Shown piece by piece: positions 25,047 through 36,488 of a stretch of DNA of 64,000 bases. The position numbers and the translations under genes are program-made. The first letter of the stretch is position 1; each line of letters begins with the position of its first letter. Under the pieces are notes generated by a model. It was not told the origin of the DNA. It searched no databases and saw only the letters and a list, made by a program, of their open reading frames with translations. This DNA comes from Medicago truncatula (Eukaryota > Streptophyta > Magnoliopsida > Fabales > Fabaceae): the NCBI RefSeq assembly GCF_003473485.1, contig NC_053043.1, forward strand, positions 17,982,001 to 18,046,000. The letters are read 5' to 3'.

Positions 25047-25060
25047 TGATGACGTCATCA
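25047..25060. promoter_or_regulatory. TGACGTCA palindrome (bZIP/TGA-type site) in the solo LTR
   Basis: TGATGACGTCATCA is a perfect 14-bp palindrome whose core TGACGTCA is the classical bZIP (TGA/CRE) binding site. It sits among AGAAGC-rich repeats and is conserved in the second LTR copy (36724-36737). Confidence 0.5.
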
Positions 25061-25937
25061 GAAGCATCCCATCATAAGCAAGATCACCAGAAGCTGTAGT
25101 TCATCAGAAGATGCAAGACTTAAAGCTTCAAAGACTGTTCAATGGATTTAATCTCGTATAAGCATTGCAGACGACTGGAAGAGTGAAGCAACGACTATTT
25201 TGAAAGGATTTGAAGGCATTGGATGCTTGTTCTTTGAAGAGCGTTGACAAAGTACAATTGTACGAAGTGTACAACCACTATCTCCACTACTCAGTTTGTG
25301 TCTCTGCTACAAGACAAGGATAACAGCTCTGCCTGCAACAGTGTTCCTACATACTGGGAATGGATTTGAAATTGATCCTTTAGAGGACAATAACCATATC
25401 AGGCAAAAGATCATTGGTGATTGATCAAAGCTTCAAACGACTCTATTTGATGTGCTGGCAATGTGACAACGTCTCTTTTCTAAACCTCTATATAAAGGAG
25501 TGAAGACTTAGAGAATAGTATGACTAAACAACAATTTGAAAGCGCCTAAACTCTGTCAAAATTGTTCAGCATCAAAAGTTCACTTAGAATTTCTTATCAA
25601 AGTTCATATCTTAAAAATTTTAGAGTCTTAAGAGTCTGTATCTGATTTGTATTGTGAACACCACTGATTGTATATAAGTGTTCAACCTCAAACATTTTTC
25701 TTTGTAATTATGTTTGAATTTGGAAGTCTCTTGCAGTTGTGCTTGAGCATTATAAGTCTTTTGATTGTGTTCAAGAGCACAGGAAATCTCTTGCAGTTGT
25801 GCTTGAGCATTTGAAGTCTCTTGCTAGTTTTAGCAGTGAGCAGTTGTAATCAAATATTACATTTTAGTGAACTTTCCTTAAAAGTGCAAGGGGGACAAGA
25901 CTACTTCCGGTTATGGAAGGAACCTGTATAATTGCTT

Positions 25938-25939
<2 letters not shown>

Positions 25940-25998
<59 letters not shown>
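25940..25998. repeat. (CT)n microsatellite inside the solo LTR
   Basis: About 59 bp of pure CT. The corresponding place in the other LTR copy (about 37632-37650) has only a short interrupted CT run, so the tract has expanded here or contracted there. Confidence 0.95.
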
Positions 25999-26004
<6 letters not shown>

Positions 26005-26140
26005 TCTGCTGCTATTTAGTTCTGGAAATCACCTCAGAAGCAGAACTCTATTTGTTTATGATCAGTGTTTTCAGCTTAGGAGAAAACGAAGAAAAAGTTA
26101 ACACAATTCAACCCCCCTTCTTTTGTTTTTCTCACCTTCA

Positions 26141-27155
26141 AGTTCATCAGACCTAATGTTTCAACGTGGGAAGCACCATTGTTACTTGTTAAAAAAAAAT
26201 AGGGTAGTATGAGGTTGTGTGTGAATTATCGTCAGTTGAATAAAGTTACTATCAAGAATAAATGTCCTTTAACTAGAATCGACGACCTGATGGATCAGTT
26301 GACTGGTGCTTGTGTGTTTAATAAAATAGATTTGAGACTAGGATATCATCATATTAAAGTGAAGTTAGAAGATGTGCCGAAGACTGCCTTCAGACCCCGA
26401 TTTGGACATAATGAATATTCAGTGATGCCGTTTGGTGTGTCCAATACACCAAGATTGTTTATGCAATATATGAACATGATTTTTCATCCATATTTAGACC
26501 ATTTTGTCGTAGTGTTGATTGATGATATTTTGGTATACTCTAAATAGGATGAGGATCATGCGGAACATTTGCGGATAGTGTTGCAGACTTTAAAAGAAAA
26601 GAAGTTGTATGCCAAAATGTCCAAGTGTGAATTTTGGTTGAAAGAAATGGGTTTCTTGGGCCTTGTAATTTCTTGTAGTGGAATAGCGGTTGATCCTTCT
26701 AAAGTAGACTTTGTGCTGCAATGGGAGGCTCTTAAGGCATTTACGGAAATAAGAAGTTTCTTAGGTTTAACTATGTATTATAGAAGGTTCATCGAAGGTT
26801 TTTTAAAGTTGGTATTGCCTTTGATACAATTGATTCAGAAGGGACAAGTGAGTGTGTGGGATTTGCAATACAAAGAGAGTTTTCAAAAGCTCAAGAAGAA
26901 GCTGAAGTTGGCGGCAGTTATGCTTTTGCCAAACCCAAGTGAGTCGTTTGTAGTTTATTGTGATGTATCTAATAGAGGGTTGGGTGGCGTGCTTATGTAG
27001 AACGGGTAGGTTGTAGCTTATGCTTTGAGACAACTGAAGATTCATGAGAGGAATTATCTAATGCATGATTTAGAGTTAGTAGATGTAATGTTTGTACTTA
27101 GGTGTGGATGCATTACTTGGGTGGGTCGAGGTTTGAGGTGTTCATTGACCATAAG
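26141..27155 (+). pseudogene. Old gypsy pol piece 2: reverse transcriptase and start of RNase H
   Basis: Contains [46 protein letters not shown] and [13 protein letters not shown] (the catalytic xxDD box). An in-frame TAG follows at 26545-26547, then [13 protein letters not shown] and [14 protein letters not shown]. More stops occur at 26998-27000 and shortly after. It is cut at 27155 by the young gypsy insertion, in the RNase H region. Confidence 0.92.
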
Positions 27156-29391
27156 TGTAACGCCCTAGTTGTTATTTATTTTATTTTGAATTATTTGGAG
27201 TCTCATATATGATTTTATATGATTTTTGGTGATTTATGTGGTGTGTGCATTTTAATATATGGTTTAATAAAATAATAATTAAAATTAGTGGGAATTATTA
27301 TTATTTTAGAAATTAGGGAGTTAATTAGGATTTAATAGAATTAAGGGGAGTTTAATGAAATAAAAGGGGAGTTATAGTTTGGGAGTTAGGAAAAGAAAAG
27401 GTCAGAAGCAGTTTTACGTGAAACAAGTTTTGGGAGAGAAAACCAAGAACAAGGGGAGAGAAGAACAAGTAGAACCAAGATCAACCGTGTGTCGTGCGAT
27501 TTTCTGAACTAAGGTAAGGGTGAGGTTTACTTTCAATAGTATAGATTGTAATTCTGATTTTGATTTAATATGTTTCTGGTAGAAATTGGAGAATTTGGGA
27601 TTAGGTTTTGATTATTGATTTTTGGATGAAAAAGTGTAGAAACCATAGAATTGAATGGTGAAAAGAGTGGTTAATCAGGTAGGTTAGTGATGGGTTAACG
27701 TTTTAATGATAGGGTAATCATATGGTGATGTTTATGGATGATTTTGGAGAGTTTAGGGTTAAGAGATGGAGCCAAGGAGGTTCCCATGGTAGAAAATCGC
27801 AGAAAATCTGTGATTTCAGCATGTCTGATACTGTCGAAATCATGAGGCGATTCTAGAAATCATGAGGCGATTTTGACAGAAAAATGTGTAATTTTAGGAT
27901 GTCTGATACTGTCGAAATCATGAGGCGATTCTAGTGATCATGAGGCGATTTTGACAGAAAAATGTGTAATTTTAGTATGTCTGATGCTGTCGGAAACATG
28001 AGGCGATTCTAGTGATCATGAGGCGATTTTGACAGAAAATGTGTAATTTTAGTATGACTGATGTTGTCTTACCATAAACCCTAAAATGCAATTTTCTTCA
28101 CTCCAAATGCTTCCAAACTTCTTCCTAAGTGTAGGGACTTTATCCTAAACGTATAGAGATGTTTTTAGGAAAGATATAACGTTGTATAAGGGTCTAATGA
28201 GTTCATGAGTGGTCCTTGGGGTAGGGATGGAAGTTGTCTATAAGGGTATAGCCTCTCAATGTATCTAAGCTAATATAATTGATGTTGTTGATTACTAATA
28301 TCCTTGAGTTGTTGAATCCTGTTTGAACGTTTTGAATGGAGCTTGATGTATGAGCATGATTAAGATAAATTGTGCATTTTTCTGGATTGTTGGATTGATT
28401 AATGATGAACTATTGATGACTGTGTTGTATGTTTACATTCATTAAATCATACAAGTGTGGAGTTATGGAGAGTTGAGTCATATACATATATATATGCATT
28501 TGTTGAGTTGTATGTAGATATACACAGGTTGGGTAGTTGCATAACATCAAAGTGGGAGAGCTTCGGCTCTGGAACGCCTTGTCGTTCAAAGTGGTGGAAC
28601 ACTAGTTGTTCAAAAGCGGTGTTGAGCGGTGAGGACTTAGGTCCTGATGAGAATGCTTTAACCATTCGACAGCGGTGTGGGTCACGGCCCTGATTATGGC
28701 CGCATGCATATTTGCATTTATTGAGGAGTCTAGGGTGTTGCCTTAGCGGTGTTGTCATGTCATTTGCATGAGTCGGTGTTGTTGGTTGTAGTTGCCATAT
28801 TGACGATGATGATGTTGTTTGATGAAATATATATTTATACCTATATGATGATGATTGATTTGATGATGATGATGTTGTTTTATGAAGTATATATACATAT
28901 GCATATAAGATGATGAACTGATTATATTTAGGGTGTTAGATTCAATTGACGAATTTTAATATCTATATCTTATTGTTGTGAATCTCACCCCTTCTGCTTG
29001 AAAATGTTGCCCTTTCTATGGGTAACTTGCAGGTGATCCTGAGTAGTTGGTGGTGGCTCAAGTGTCTAGGGCTCTGATACATTTGGGATGGGTTTACCTT
29101 ATTTATGTTTCATTCCTTATGTATCATATTTTGAAACTTGTTGTTGTAGCCCTTTTTAGTGGTTGAATTTATGTTGTTGAGGCTTTTATGCCAAGGATTA
29201 TCATGGAGAATTAAACAGTTAATGTTGTTGCTCTTAATGCAAATATTCCGCTGCAGATTATTGAGGTTTAATTAAATAGTTTTATATTTCTATTTAAGAA
29301 AAATTTGAAAATGTAGTGTGACATGCCCGTTTGGGATTTACTCTGATGTATGTTTAATTATTTAATTACTTTTGGGTAACGGGGTGTTACA
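27156..29391 (+). repeat. 5' LTR of young gypsy
   Basis: 2236 bp. Compared by eye with the 3' LTR it differs at two positions only: G at 27898 (T at 33375) and A at 29260 (G at 34737). It contains three tandem subrepeats at about 27823-28070. Confidence 0.97.
27823..28070. repeat. Tandem subrepeats in the young gypsy LTR
   Basis: Three imperfect units of about 77-80 bp, each with two TCATGAGGCGATT motifs and GACAGAAAAATGTGTAATTT. The same array is at about 33300-33547 in the 3' LTR. Subrepeats in LTRs often lie in U3. Confidence 0.85.
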
Positions 29392-29393
29392 AT

Positions 29394-29405
29394 TGGTATC
29401 AGAGC
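29394..29405 (+). other. Primer-binding site of young gypsy
   Basis: TGGTATCAGAGC, two bases after the 5' LTR. It is complementary to the 3' end of plant initiator methionine tRNA, which primes reverse transcription. Confidence 0.9.
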
Positions 29406-29504
29406 AGGTTGGTCCGTCCGGCCAAGTAGTAGAGTCGTGTTGAGCCACCTAGGATAGAGTGTCAACTCTAATGTTGTCTTTGTTGTTGTTGTTGTGTCCT
29501 TGGT

Positions 29505-32500
29505 ATGAACTGGTTAGAGTATAACCGAGTTCATATCAATTGTTTTAGTAAGACGGTGCATTTTTCTTCTGTTGAAGAAGAAAATGGAGTTGAAATTTTG
29601 ACTACGAAAGAGATGAAGCAGCTAGAACGAGATGGGATTCTGATGTATTCTTTAATGGCATATTTGTCGTTAGAAAACCAAGCTGTGATTGGAAGGTTAC
29701 CAGTGGTGAACGAGTTTCCTGAAGTTTTTCCGGATGAGATTCCAGATGTACCACCAGAAAGGGAGGTTGAGTTCTCCATCGATCTAGTACCAGGAACGAA
29801 GCCGGTGTCGATGGCACCTTATCGTATGTCGGCATCCGAACTTGCTGAGTTGAAGAAACAGTTGGAGGACTTGCTCGACAAGAAGTTTGTAAGACCAAGT
29901 GTTTGACCGTGGGGAGCGCCTGTGTTGTTTGTAAAGAAGAAGGATGGTAGCATGAGGTTATGCATTGACTACCGTCAGTTGAATAAAGTTACGATAAAGA
30001 ACAGATATCCGCTTCCGAGAATTGACGACCTGATGGATCAGTTGGTTGGTGCAAAGATTTTTAGTAAAATTGACTTGAGGTCAGGTTACCATCAGATCAA
30101 GGTGAAAGATGAGGACATGCAGAAGACTGCCTTTAGGACACGATATGGTCATTACGGATATAAGGTGATGCCTTTCGGTGTTACTAATGCGCCTGGTGTG
30201 TTCATGGAGTATATGAACAGAATTTTTCATGCTTACCTGGATAAATTTGTGGTTGTATTCATTGATGACATTTTGATCTATTCGAGAACTGAGGAAGAGC
30301 ATGCAGAACATCTGAGGATTGTATTGCAAGTATTGAAAGAGAAGAAGTTGTATGCCAAATTGTCAAAGTGCGAGTTTTGGTTAAGTGAAGTGAGTTTTCT
30401 TGGCCATATTATTTCTGGTAGTGGTATTGCAGTGGATCCTTCAAAAGTTGATGCAGTATCACAATGGGAGACTCCGAAGTCGGTGAAAGAGATCAGAAGT
30501 TTCTTGGGTTTGGCTGGTTATTACCGCAGGTTTATTGAGGGATTCTCAAAGTTAGCTTTACCGTTGACTCAGTTAACCTGTAAGGGTAAGTCTTTTGTAT
30601 GGGATGCTCAATGTGAGAGTAGCTTCAATGAGTTGAAGAGAAAGTTGACAACTGCGCCTGTTTTAATTTTGCCTAAGCCAGAAGAACCGTTTGTTGTTTA
30701 CTGTGATGCGTCTAAGCTGGGTCTAGGGGGTGTTTTGATGCAAGATGGTAAGGTGGTAGCGTATGCTTCTAGGCAGCTGAGAGTGCATGAAAAGAATTAT
30801 CCTACTCACGATTTAGAGTTGGCTGCGGTGGTTTTTGTTTTAAAGATTTGGAGGCACTACTTGTATGGTTCCAGATTTGAAGTGTTCAGTGACCATAAGA
30901 GCTTGAAATATTTATTTGATCAGAAGGAGTTGAACATGAGGCAGAGGAGATGGTTAGAGCTATTGAAGGATTATGATTTTGGGTTGAACTATCATCCGGG
31001 TAAAGCCAATGTAGTTGCAGATGCTTTGAGTAGGAAGACGTTACACATGTCGGCCATGATGGTAAAGGAATTCGAGTTGCTTGAACAGTTTAGAGACTTG
31101 AGTCTTGTTTGCGAATTGTCACCCCAGAGTGTGCAGTTGGGTATGATGAAAATCAATAGTGAATTCTTGAATAGTATCAGAGAAGCGCAACAGGTTGATG
31201 TCAAGTTTGTGGATTTAATAGTTAATAGTAATCAAGCTGAGGATAGTGATTTCAAAGTTGATGAACAAGGTGTGTTGAAGTTCAGAGGCAGAATTTGCAT
31301 TCCTGACAACGATGAGATGAAAAGGTTGATTTTGGAAGAAAGTCACAAGAGCAGCTTGAGTATCCATCCGGGAGCTACGAAGATGTATCACGATTTGAAA
31401 AAGCTGTTTTGGTGGCCTGGTTTGAAGCGTGATGTTGCTCAATTTGTGTATGCATGTTTGACTTGCCAGAAGTCTAAGGTTGAACATCAGAAACCTGCAG
31501 GGTTGTTGACACCATTGGATGTACCGGAGTGGAAATGGGATAGTATTTCTATGGATTTTGTGACAAGTTTACCTAATACTCCGAGAGGACATGATTCTAT
31601 ATGGGTTGTGGTCGATAGATTGACGAAGTCGGCGCACTTTATTCCGATAAATATCAGTTTTCCGGTGGCTCAGTTGGCGGAGATTTATATTCGGGACATT
31701 GTGAAGTTGCATGGTGTTCCGTCGAGTATTGTATCAGATAGAGATCCGAGGTTCACTTCTAGATTCTGGAAGAGTTTGCAAGATGCTTTGGGCTCGAAAT
31801 TGAGGTTGAGTTCGGCTTATCATCCTCAGACAGATGGTCAGTCGGAGAGAACGATACAATCCTTAGAGGATCTATTGAGGGTGTGTGTACTTGAGCAAGG
31901 TGGAGCTTGGGATAGTCACCTACCGTTGATAGAGTTTACTTACAACAATGGTTACCATTCGAGTATTGGTATGGCACCGTTTGAAGCCTTGTATGGTCGA
32001 AGGTGCAGAACTCCTTTGTGTTGGTTTGAGTCGGGGGAAAGTGTGATGTTGGGACCAGACATAGTTCAACAAACTACGGAAAAGGTTAAGTTAATAAGAG
32101 AACGGATGAAAGCGTCGCAGAGTCGACAGAAGAGCTATCATGACAAGCGTAGGAAGGACCTTGAGTTTCAAGAGGGAGATCATGTGTTCTTGAGAGTCAC
32201 TCCTATGACAGGTGTAGGTCGTGCATTAAAATCTAAGAAGTTGACTCCGAAGTTTATTGGCCCATATCAGATATCTGAGAGAGTCGGGACAGTGGCTTAT
32301 AGGGTGGGTTTGCCCCCTCATCTTTCGAATTTGCATGACGTGTTCCACGTGTCGCAGTTGCGGAAGTATGTACCGGATCCTTCGCATATTATTTCTAGGG
32401 ATGACGTGCAAGTTAGAGACAACCTTACGGTGGAAACCTTACCGTTGAGAATTGATGATAGGAAGGTGAAATCCTTGAGAGGTAAAGAGATACCGCTTGT

Positions 32501-32591
32501 GAGAGTCGTTTGGGGTGGAGCGACTGGAGAAAGTTTAACTTGGGAGCTGGAAAGTAAGATGCGGGAGTCGTACCCAGAGTTGTTTGTTTGA
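29505..32591 (+). pseudogene. Young gypsy pol, one internal stop
   Basis: A single frame of 1029 codons, interrupted only by TGA at 29904-29906 between the protease linker and reverse transcriptase. It contains the protease end (MNWLEYNRVHINCFSKTVHF), the linker (VFPDEIPDVPPEREVEF), reverse transcriptase ([27 protein letters not shown]), RNase H ([26 protein letters not shown]), the integrase zinc finger ([17 protein letters not shown]), the integrase core ([31 protein letters not shown]) and a C-terminal chromodomain-like tail ([20 protein letters not shown]). The gag domain is absent. The stop lies near the deletion-shortened 5' end, so the element needs gag and probably protease supplied in trans. 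Confidence 0.92.
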
Positions 32592-32632
32592 GGTAAGATT
32601 TCGAGGACGAAATCCTCTAAGTTGGGGAGAGT

Positions 32633-34868
32633 TGTAACGCCCTAGTTGTTATTTATTTTATTTTGAATTATTTGGAGTCTCATATATGATTTTATATGAT
32701 TTTTGGTGATTTATGTGGTGTGTGCATTTTAATATATGGTTTAATAAAATAATAATTAAAATTAGTGGGAATTATTATTATTTTAGAAATTAGGGAGTTA
32801 ATTAGGATTTAATAGAATTAAGGGGAGTTTAATGAAATAAAAGGGGAGTTATAGTTTGGGAGTTAGGAAAAGAAAAGGTCAGAAGCAGTTTTACGTGAAA
32901 CAAGTTTTGGGAGAGAAAACCAAGAACAAGGGGAGAGAAGAACAAGTAGAACCAAGATCAACCGTGTGTCGTGCGATTTTCTGAACTAAGGTAAGGGTGA
33001 GGTTTACTTTCAATAGTATAGATTGTAATTCTGATTTTGATTTAATATGTTTCTGGTAGAAATTGGAGAATTTGGGATTAGGTTTTGATTATTGATTTTT
33101 GGATGAAAAAGTGTAGAAACCATAGAATTGAATGGTGAAAAGAGTGGTTAATCAGGTAGGTTAGTGATGGGTTAACGTTTTAATGATAGGGTAATCATAT
33201 GGTGATGTTTATGGATGATTTTGGAGAGTTTAGGGTTAAGAGATGGAGCCAAGGAGGTTCCCATGGTAGAAAATCGCAGAAAATCTGTGATTTCAGCATG
33301 TCTGATACTGTCGAAATCATGAGGCGATTCTAGAAATCATGAGGCGATTTTGACAGAAAAATGTGTAATTTTAGTATGTCTGATACTGTCGAAATCATGA
33401 GGCGATTCTAGTGATCATGAGGCGATTTTGACAGAAAAATGTGTAATTTTAGTATGTCTGATGCTGTCGGAAACATGAGGCGATTCTAGTGATCATGAGG
33501 CGATTTTGACAGAAAATGTGTAATTTTAGTATGACTGATGTTGTCTTACCATAAACCCTAAAATGCAATTTTCTTCACTCCAAATGCTTCCAAACTTCTT
33601 CCTAAGTGTAGGGACTTTATCCTAAACGTATAGAGATGTTTTTAGGAAAGATATAACGTTGTATAAGGGTCTAATGAGTTCATGAGTGGTCCTTGGGGTA
33701 GGGATGGAAGTTGTCTATAAGGGTATAGCCTCTCAATGTATCTAAGCTAATATAATTGATGTTGTTGATTACTAATATCCTTGAGTTGTTGAATCCTGTT
33801 TGAACGTTTTGAATGGAGCTTGATGTATGAGCATGATTAAGATAAATTGTGCATTTTTCTGGATTGTTGGATTGATTAATGATGAACTATTGATGACTGT
33901 GTTGTATGTTTACATTCATTAAATCATACAAGTGTGGAGTTATGGAGAGTTGAGTCATATACATATATATATGCATTTGTTGAGTTGTATGTAGATATAC
34001 ACAGGTTGGGTAGTTGCATAACATCAAAGTGGGAGAGCTTCGGCTCTGGAACGCCTTGTCGTTCAAAGTGGTGGAACACTAGTTGTTCAAAAGCGGTGTT
34101 GAGCGGTGAGGACTTAGGTCCTGATGAGAATGCTTTAACCATTCGACAGCGGTGTGGGTCACGGCCCTGATTATGGCCGCATGCATATTTGCATTTATTG
34201 AGGAGTCTAGGGTGTTGCCTTAGCGGTGTTGTCATGTCATTTGCATGAGTCGGTGTTGTTGGTTGTAGTTGCCATATTGACGATGATGATGTTGTTTGAT
34301 GAAATATATATTTATACCTATATGATGATGATTGATTTGATGATGATGATGTTGTTTTATGAAGTATATATACATATGCATATAAGATGATGAACTGATT
34401 ATATTTAGGGTGTTAGATTCAATTGACGAATTTTAATATCTATATCTTATTGTTGTGAATCTCACCCCTTCTGCTTGAAAATGTTGCCCTTTCTATGGGT
34501 AACTTGCAGGTGATCCTGAGTAGTTGGTGGTGGCTCAAGTGTCTAGGGCTCTGATACATTTGGGATGGGTTTACCTTATTTATGTTTCATTCCTTATGTA
34601 TCATATTTTGAAACTTGTTGTTGTAGCCCTTTTTAGTGGTTGAATTTATGTTGTTGAGGCTTTTATGCCAAGGATTATCATGGAGAATTAAACAGTTAAT
34701 GTTGTTGCTCTTAATGCAAATATTCCGCTGCAGATTGTTGAGGTTTAATTAAATAGTTTTATATTTCTATTTAAGAAAAATTTGAAAATGTAGTGTGACA
34801 TGCCCGTTTGGGATTTACTCTGATGTATGTTTAATTATTTAATTACTTTTGGGTAACGGGGTGTTACA
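32633..34868 (+). repeat. 3' LTR of young gypsy
   Basis: 2236 bp, same length and ends as the 5' LTR with two differences noted by eye. It follows the purine-rich tract directly and is flanked by the TSD ATAAG. Confidence 0.97.
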
Positions 34869-35185
34869 ATAAGAGTCTGAAGTATCTCTTTGATCAGAAA
34901 GAGTTGAATATGAGGCAGAGGAGATGTTTGGAGTTTTTAAAGGATTATGATTTTGAGTTGAGTTATCTTACGTGAAAGACCAATGTAGTAGTAGATGCAT
35001 TGAGTAGGAAGTCCTTGCACATGTTGACACTTATGATCAAAGAGATGGAATTAATAGAACAATTTAGAGACATTAGTTTGGTTTGTGAGGTGACGTCTGG
35101 TGGTGTGAAGTTGGGTATGCTGAAACTGACGAGTCAAGTGTTAGAAGAGATTAAAGAAGGACAAAAAACATATTTAGAGTAAGTT
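34869..35185 (+). pseudogene. Old gypsy pol piece 3: RNase H end
   Basis: Continues the frame cut at 27155: [49 protein letters not shown]. It ends with a stop at 35180-35182. The integrase zinc finger and core that should follow are deleted. Confidence 0.88.
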
Positions 35186-35199
35186 GATCGCTTAATGCA

Positions 35200-35657
35200 G
35201 ATCAACCAAATTACACAATGTTTCATTGGTCATATCAAATTATCAAGAGAGTAGGAGAAGTAGCCTACCAAGTTGCTTTACCGCCGTCACTCTCAAACCT
35301 TCATAGTGTATTTCATGTGTCCCAACTTCGAAAGTATGTTCCCGATCCATCTCACATAATTCAAATGGATGAAGTGCAAGTGAGGGACACTTGAATGTTG
35401 AGGATTTACCTTTAAAGATTGAAGACTGAGAAATGAAGAATTTGAGAGGCAAAGAGATTCCATTAGTTATAGTGACATGGGGAGAACCTGCTCGAGAAGC
35501 GTAATATGAGAGCTAGAGAGTCAAATGAGGGAATCTTACCTGGGGTTATTTTTTAAAACGGGGGGAGAGTTGTAACACCCCAAATTTCTATTTAATTAGT
35601 ATTATGAGGTTAAATAGGTGGAGTCTTAATTATTGCTTGTGTATGTGATTATGTAAA
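35200..35657 (+). pseudogene. Old gypsy pol piece 4: C-terminus, purine tract and LTR start
   Basis: Reads HWSYQIIKRVGEVAYQVALP and [20 protein letters not shown], the end of integrase, with several stops. At 35559-35570 is a purine tract and at 35571 the LTR start TGTAACACCCC, cut after 87 bp by a copia insertion at 35658. Confidence 0.85.
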
Positions 35658-36488
35658 TGTTGGAACATTGATGTGATGTTGGATGAAAAATTGGAAGATT
35701 AAACATCAAGTAATTATACTTTGATCTAATGTTGTGTGAATTAAAAAAATAGAGTGTGGGGTCCCACATAAAATAGAACACACATATTAGTAGTGTTTAA
35801 ATTGTGGTATTTAATTTTAAATACTTTGATAATGATAAAAATAATAGTAATTATTATTTTATTTGAGAATATCAATCCATAAATTTAGCTTATGGTGGTT
35901 GTGATAAGAATAATAATTTAATTATTATTATATTTTCTTCATTCAAATCCAATAGTTTGTTTCCTCCACTTTTGTGGATTTGTTCCTTTTGATCCTATCC
36001 ACAAGTGTTGTTGAACTGATTAATGGATAAACTCTATTTTAATCTTATCCATTAGAGTAACTGTTGTCGCAATTTTTGGTAAAACAGTTACAGAATCTCT
36101 ATATAAATAGAGGACTCCACTTAGTTCAAAAATACACCGAAATTCACAGTTGATGCTTCCTGTGTTTTTCCTCTCTTCTCCCTCCTTCGACTTGTGTTGA
36201 CAAGTCTTTCTTCTTTTTCTACTCCTTTCTGTCCCTTCGGAATTAAAAGTGTTCTTAAGACCATAGTCCCTTTTCGGTTTAATGTCCCTTCGGAATTAAG
36301 AATGGTCTTAAAACATAGTCCCTTCGATAATATATGTCCCTTCAAAATAAAGAGTACTTTTAAGATCATAGTCCCTATTTGGAAGAACAATGTCCCGTTG
36401 GAATTAAGAATGATCTTCACGGTATATATAAAAAGTATTTCAATATTTTTTATTTGAGGAGAAATGGTGGTATCACCATATTTGAGTG
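35658..36488 (+). repeat. 5' LTR of the decayed copia element (interrupted)
   Basis: Matches the 3' LTR over its first about 380 bp with few differences. TATATAAATAGAGG near 36100 is a TATA-like box. Subrepeats built on GTCCCTTCGGAATTAAGA occur at about 36230-36420. The right boundary is uncertain because of the insertion at 36489. Confidence 0.75.

Larger units (their letters stand above)
24818..26140. mobile_element. Solo copia LTR (SIRE/Maximus-like), inserted in old gypsy pol
   Basis: Starts TGTTGGAATAAAATGTG and ends CTCACCTTCA, a 1323-bp TG...CA LTR. The gypsy reading frame stops at its left edge and resumes exactly at its right edge. The flanks are AGTTA (24813-24817) and AGTTC (26141-26145), a 5-bp TSD with one change. 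There is no internal region, so the element was probably reduced by LTR-LTR recombination. A second, diverged copy of this LTR lies at 36489-37763. The long LTR and the CAATTCAACCCCCC motif near its end resemble SIRE/Maximus-type legume elements. Confidence 0.85.
27156..34868 (+). mobile_element. Young Ty3/gypsy (chromovirus-type) element lacking gag
   Basis: Two 2236-bp LTRs start TGTAACGCCC and end GGGGTGTTACA. The TSD ATAAG is at 27151-27155 and 34869-34873. A primer-binding site (TGGTATCAGAGC, 29394-29405) and a purine-rich tract (TTGGGGAGAGT, 32622-32632) are present. The internal region is only 3241 bp: from the primer site it passes after about 110 bp straight into the end of protease. 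Gag and most of protease are therefore missing, while reverse transcriptase, RNase H and integrase are complete. It lies inside the RNase H region of a related older element. Confidence 0.97.
24432..35657 (+). mobile_element. Old Ty3/gypsy element, split by two later insertions
   Basis: Gypsy pol pieces occur in order at 24442-24817, 26141-27155, 34869-35185 and 35200-35545, followed by a purine-rich tract (GGGGGGAGAGT) and the start of its LTR at 35571 (TGTAACACCCC). The gaps are exactly filled by a solo copia LTR (24818-26140) and a young gypsy element (27156-34868). The LTR itself is cut at 35657 by another copia element. The 5' LTR and gag are absent. It has many stops and frame changes and an internal deletion of most of integrase. 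Confidence 0.9.

Noticed and set aside
28447..28758. 103-codon frames in both gypsy LTRs (also 33924-34235)
   Set aside because: They lie inside non-coding LTRs and are duplicated only because the LTRs are. No domain.
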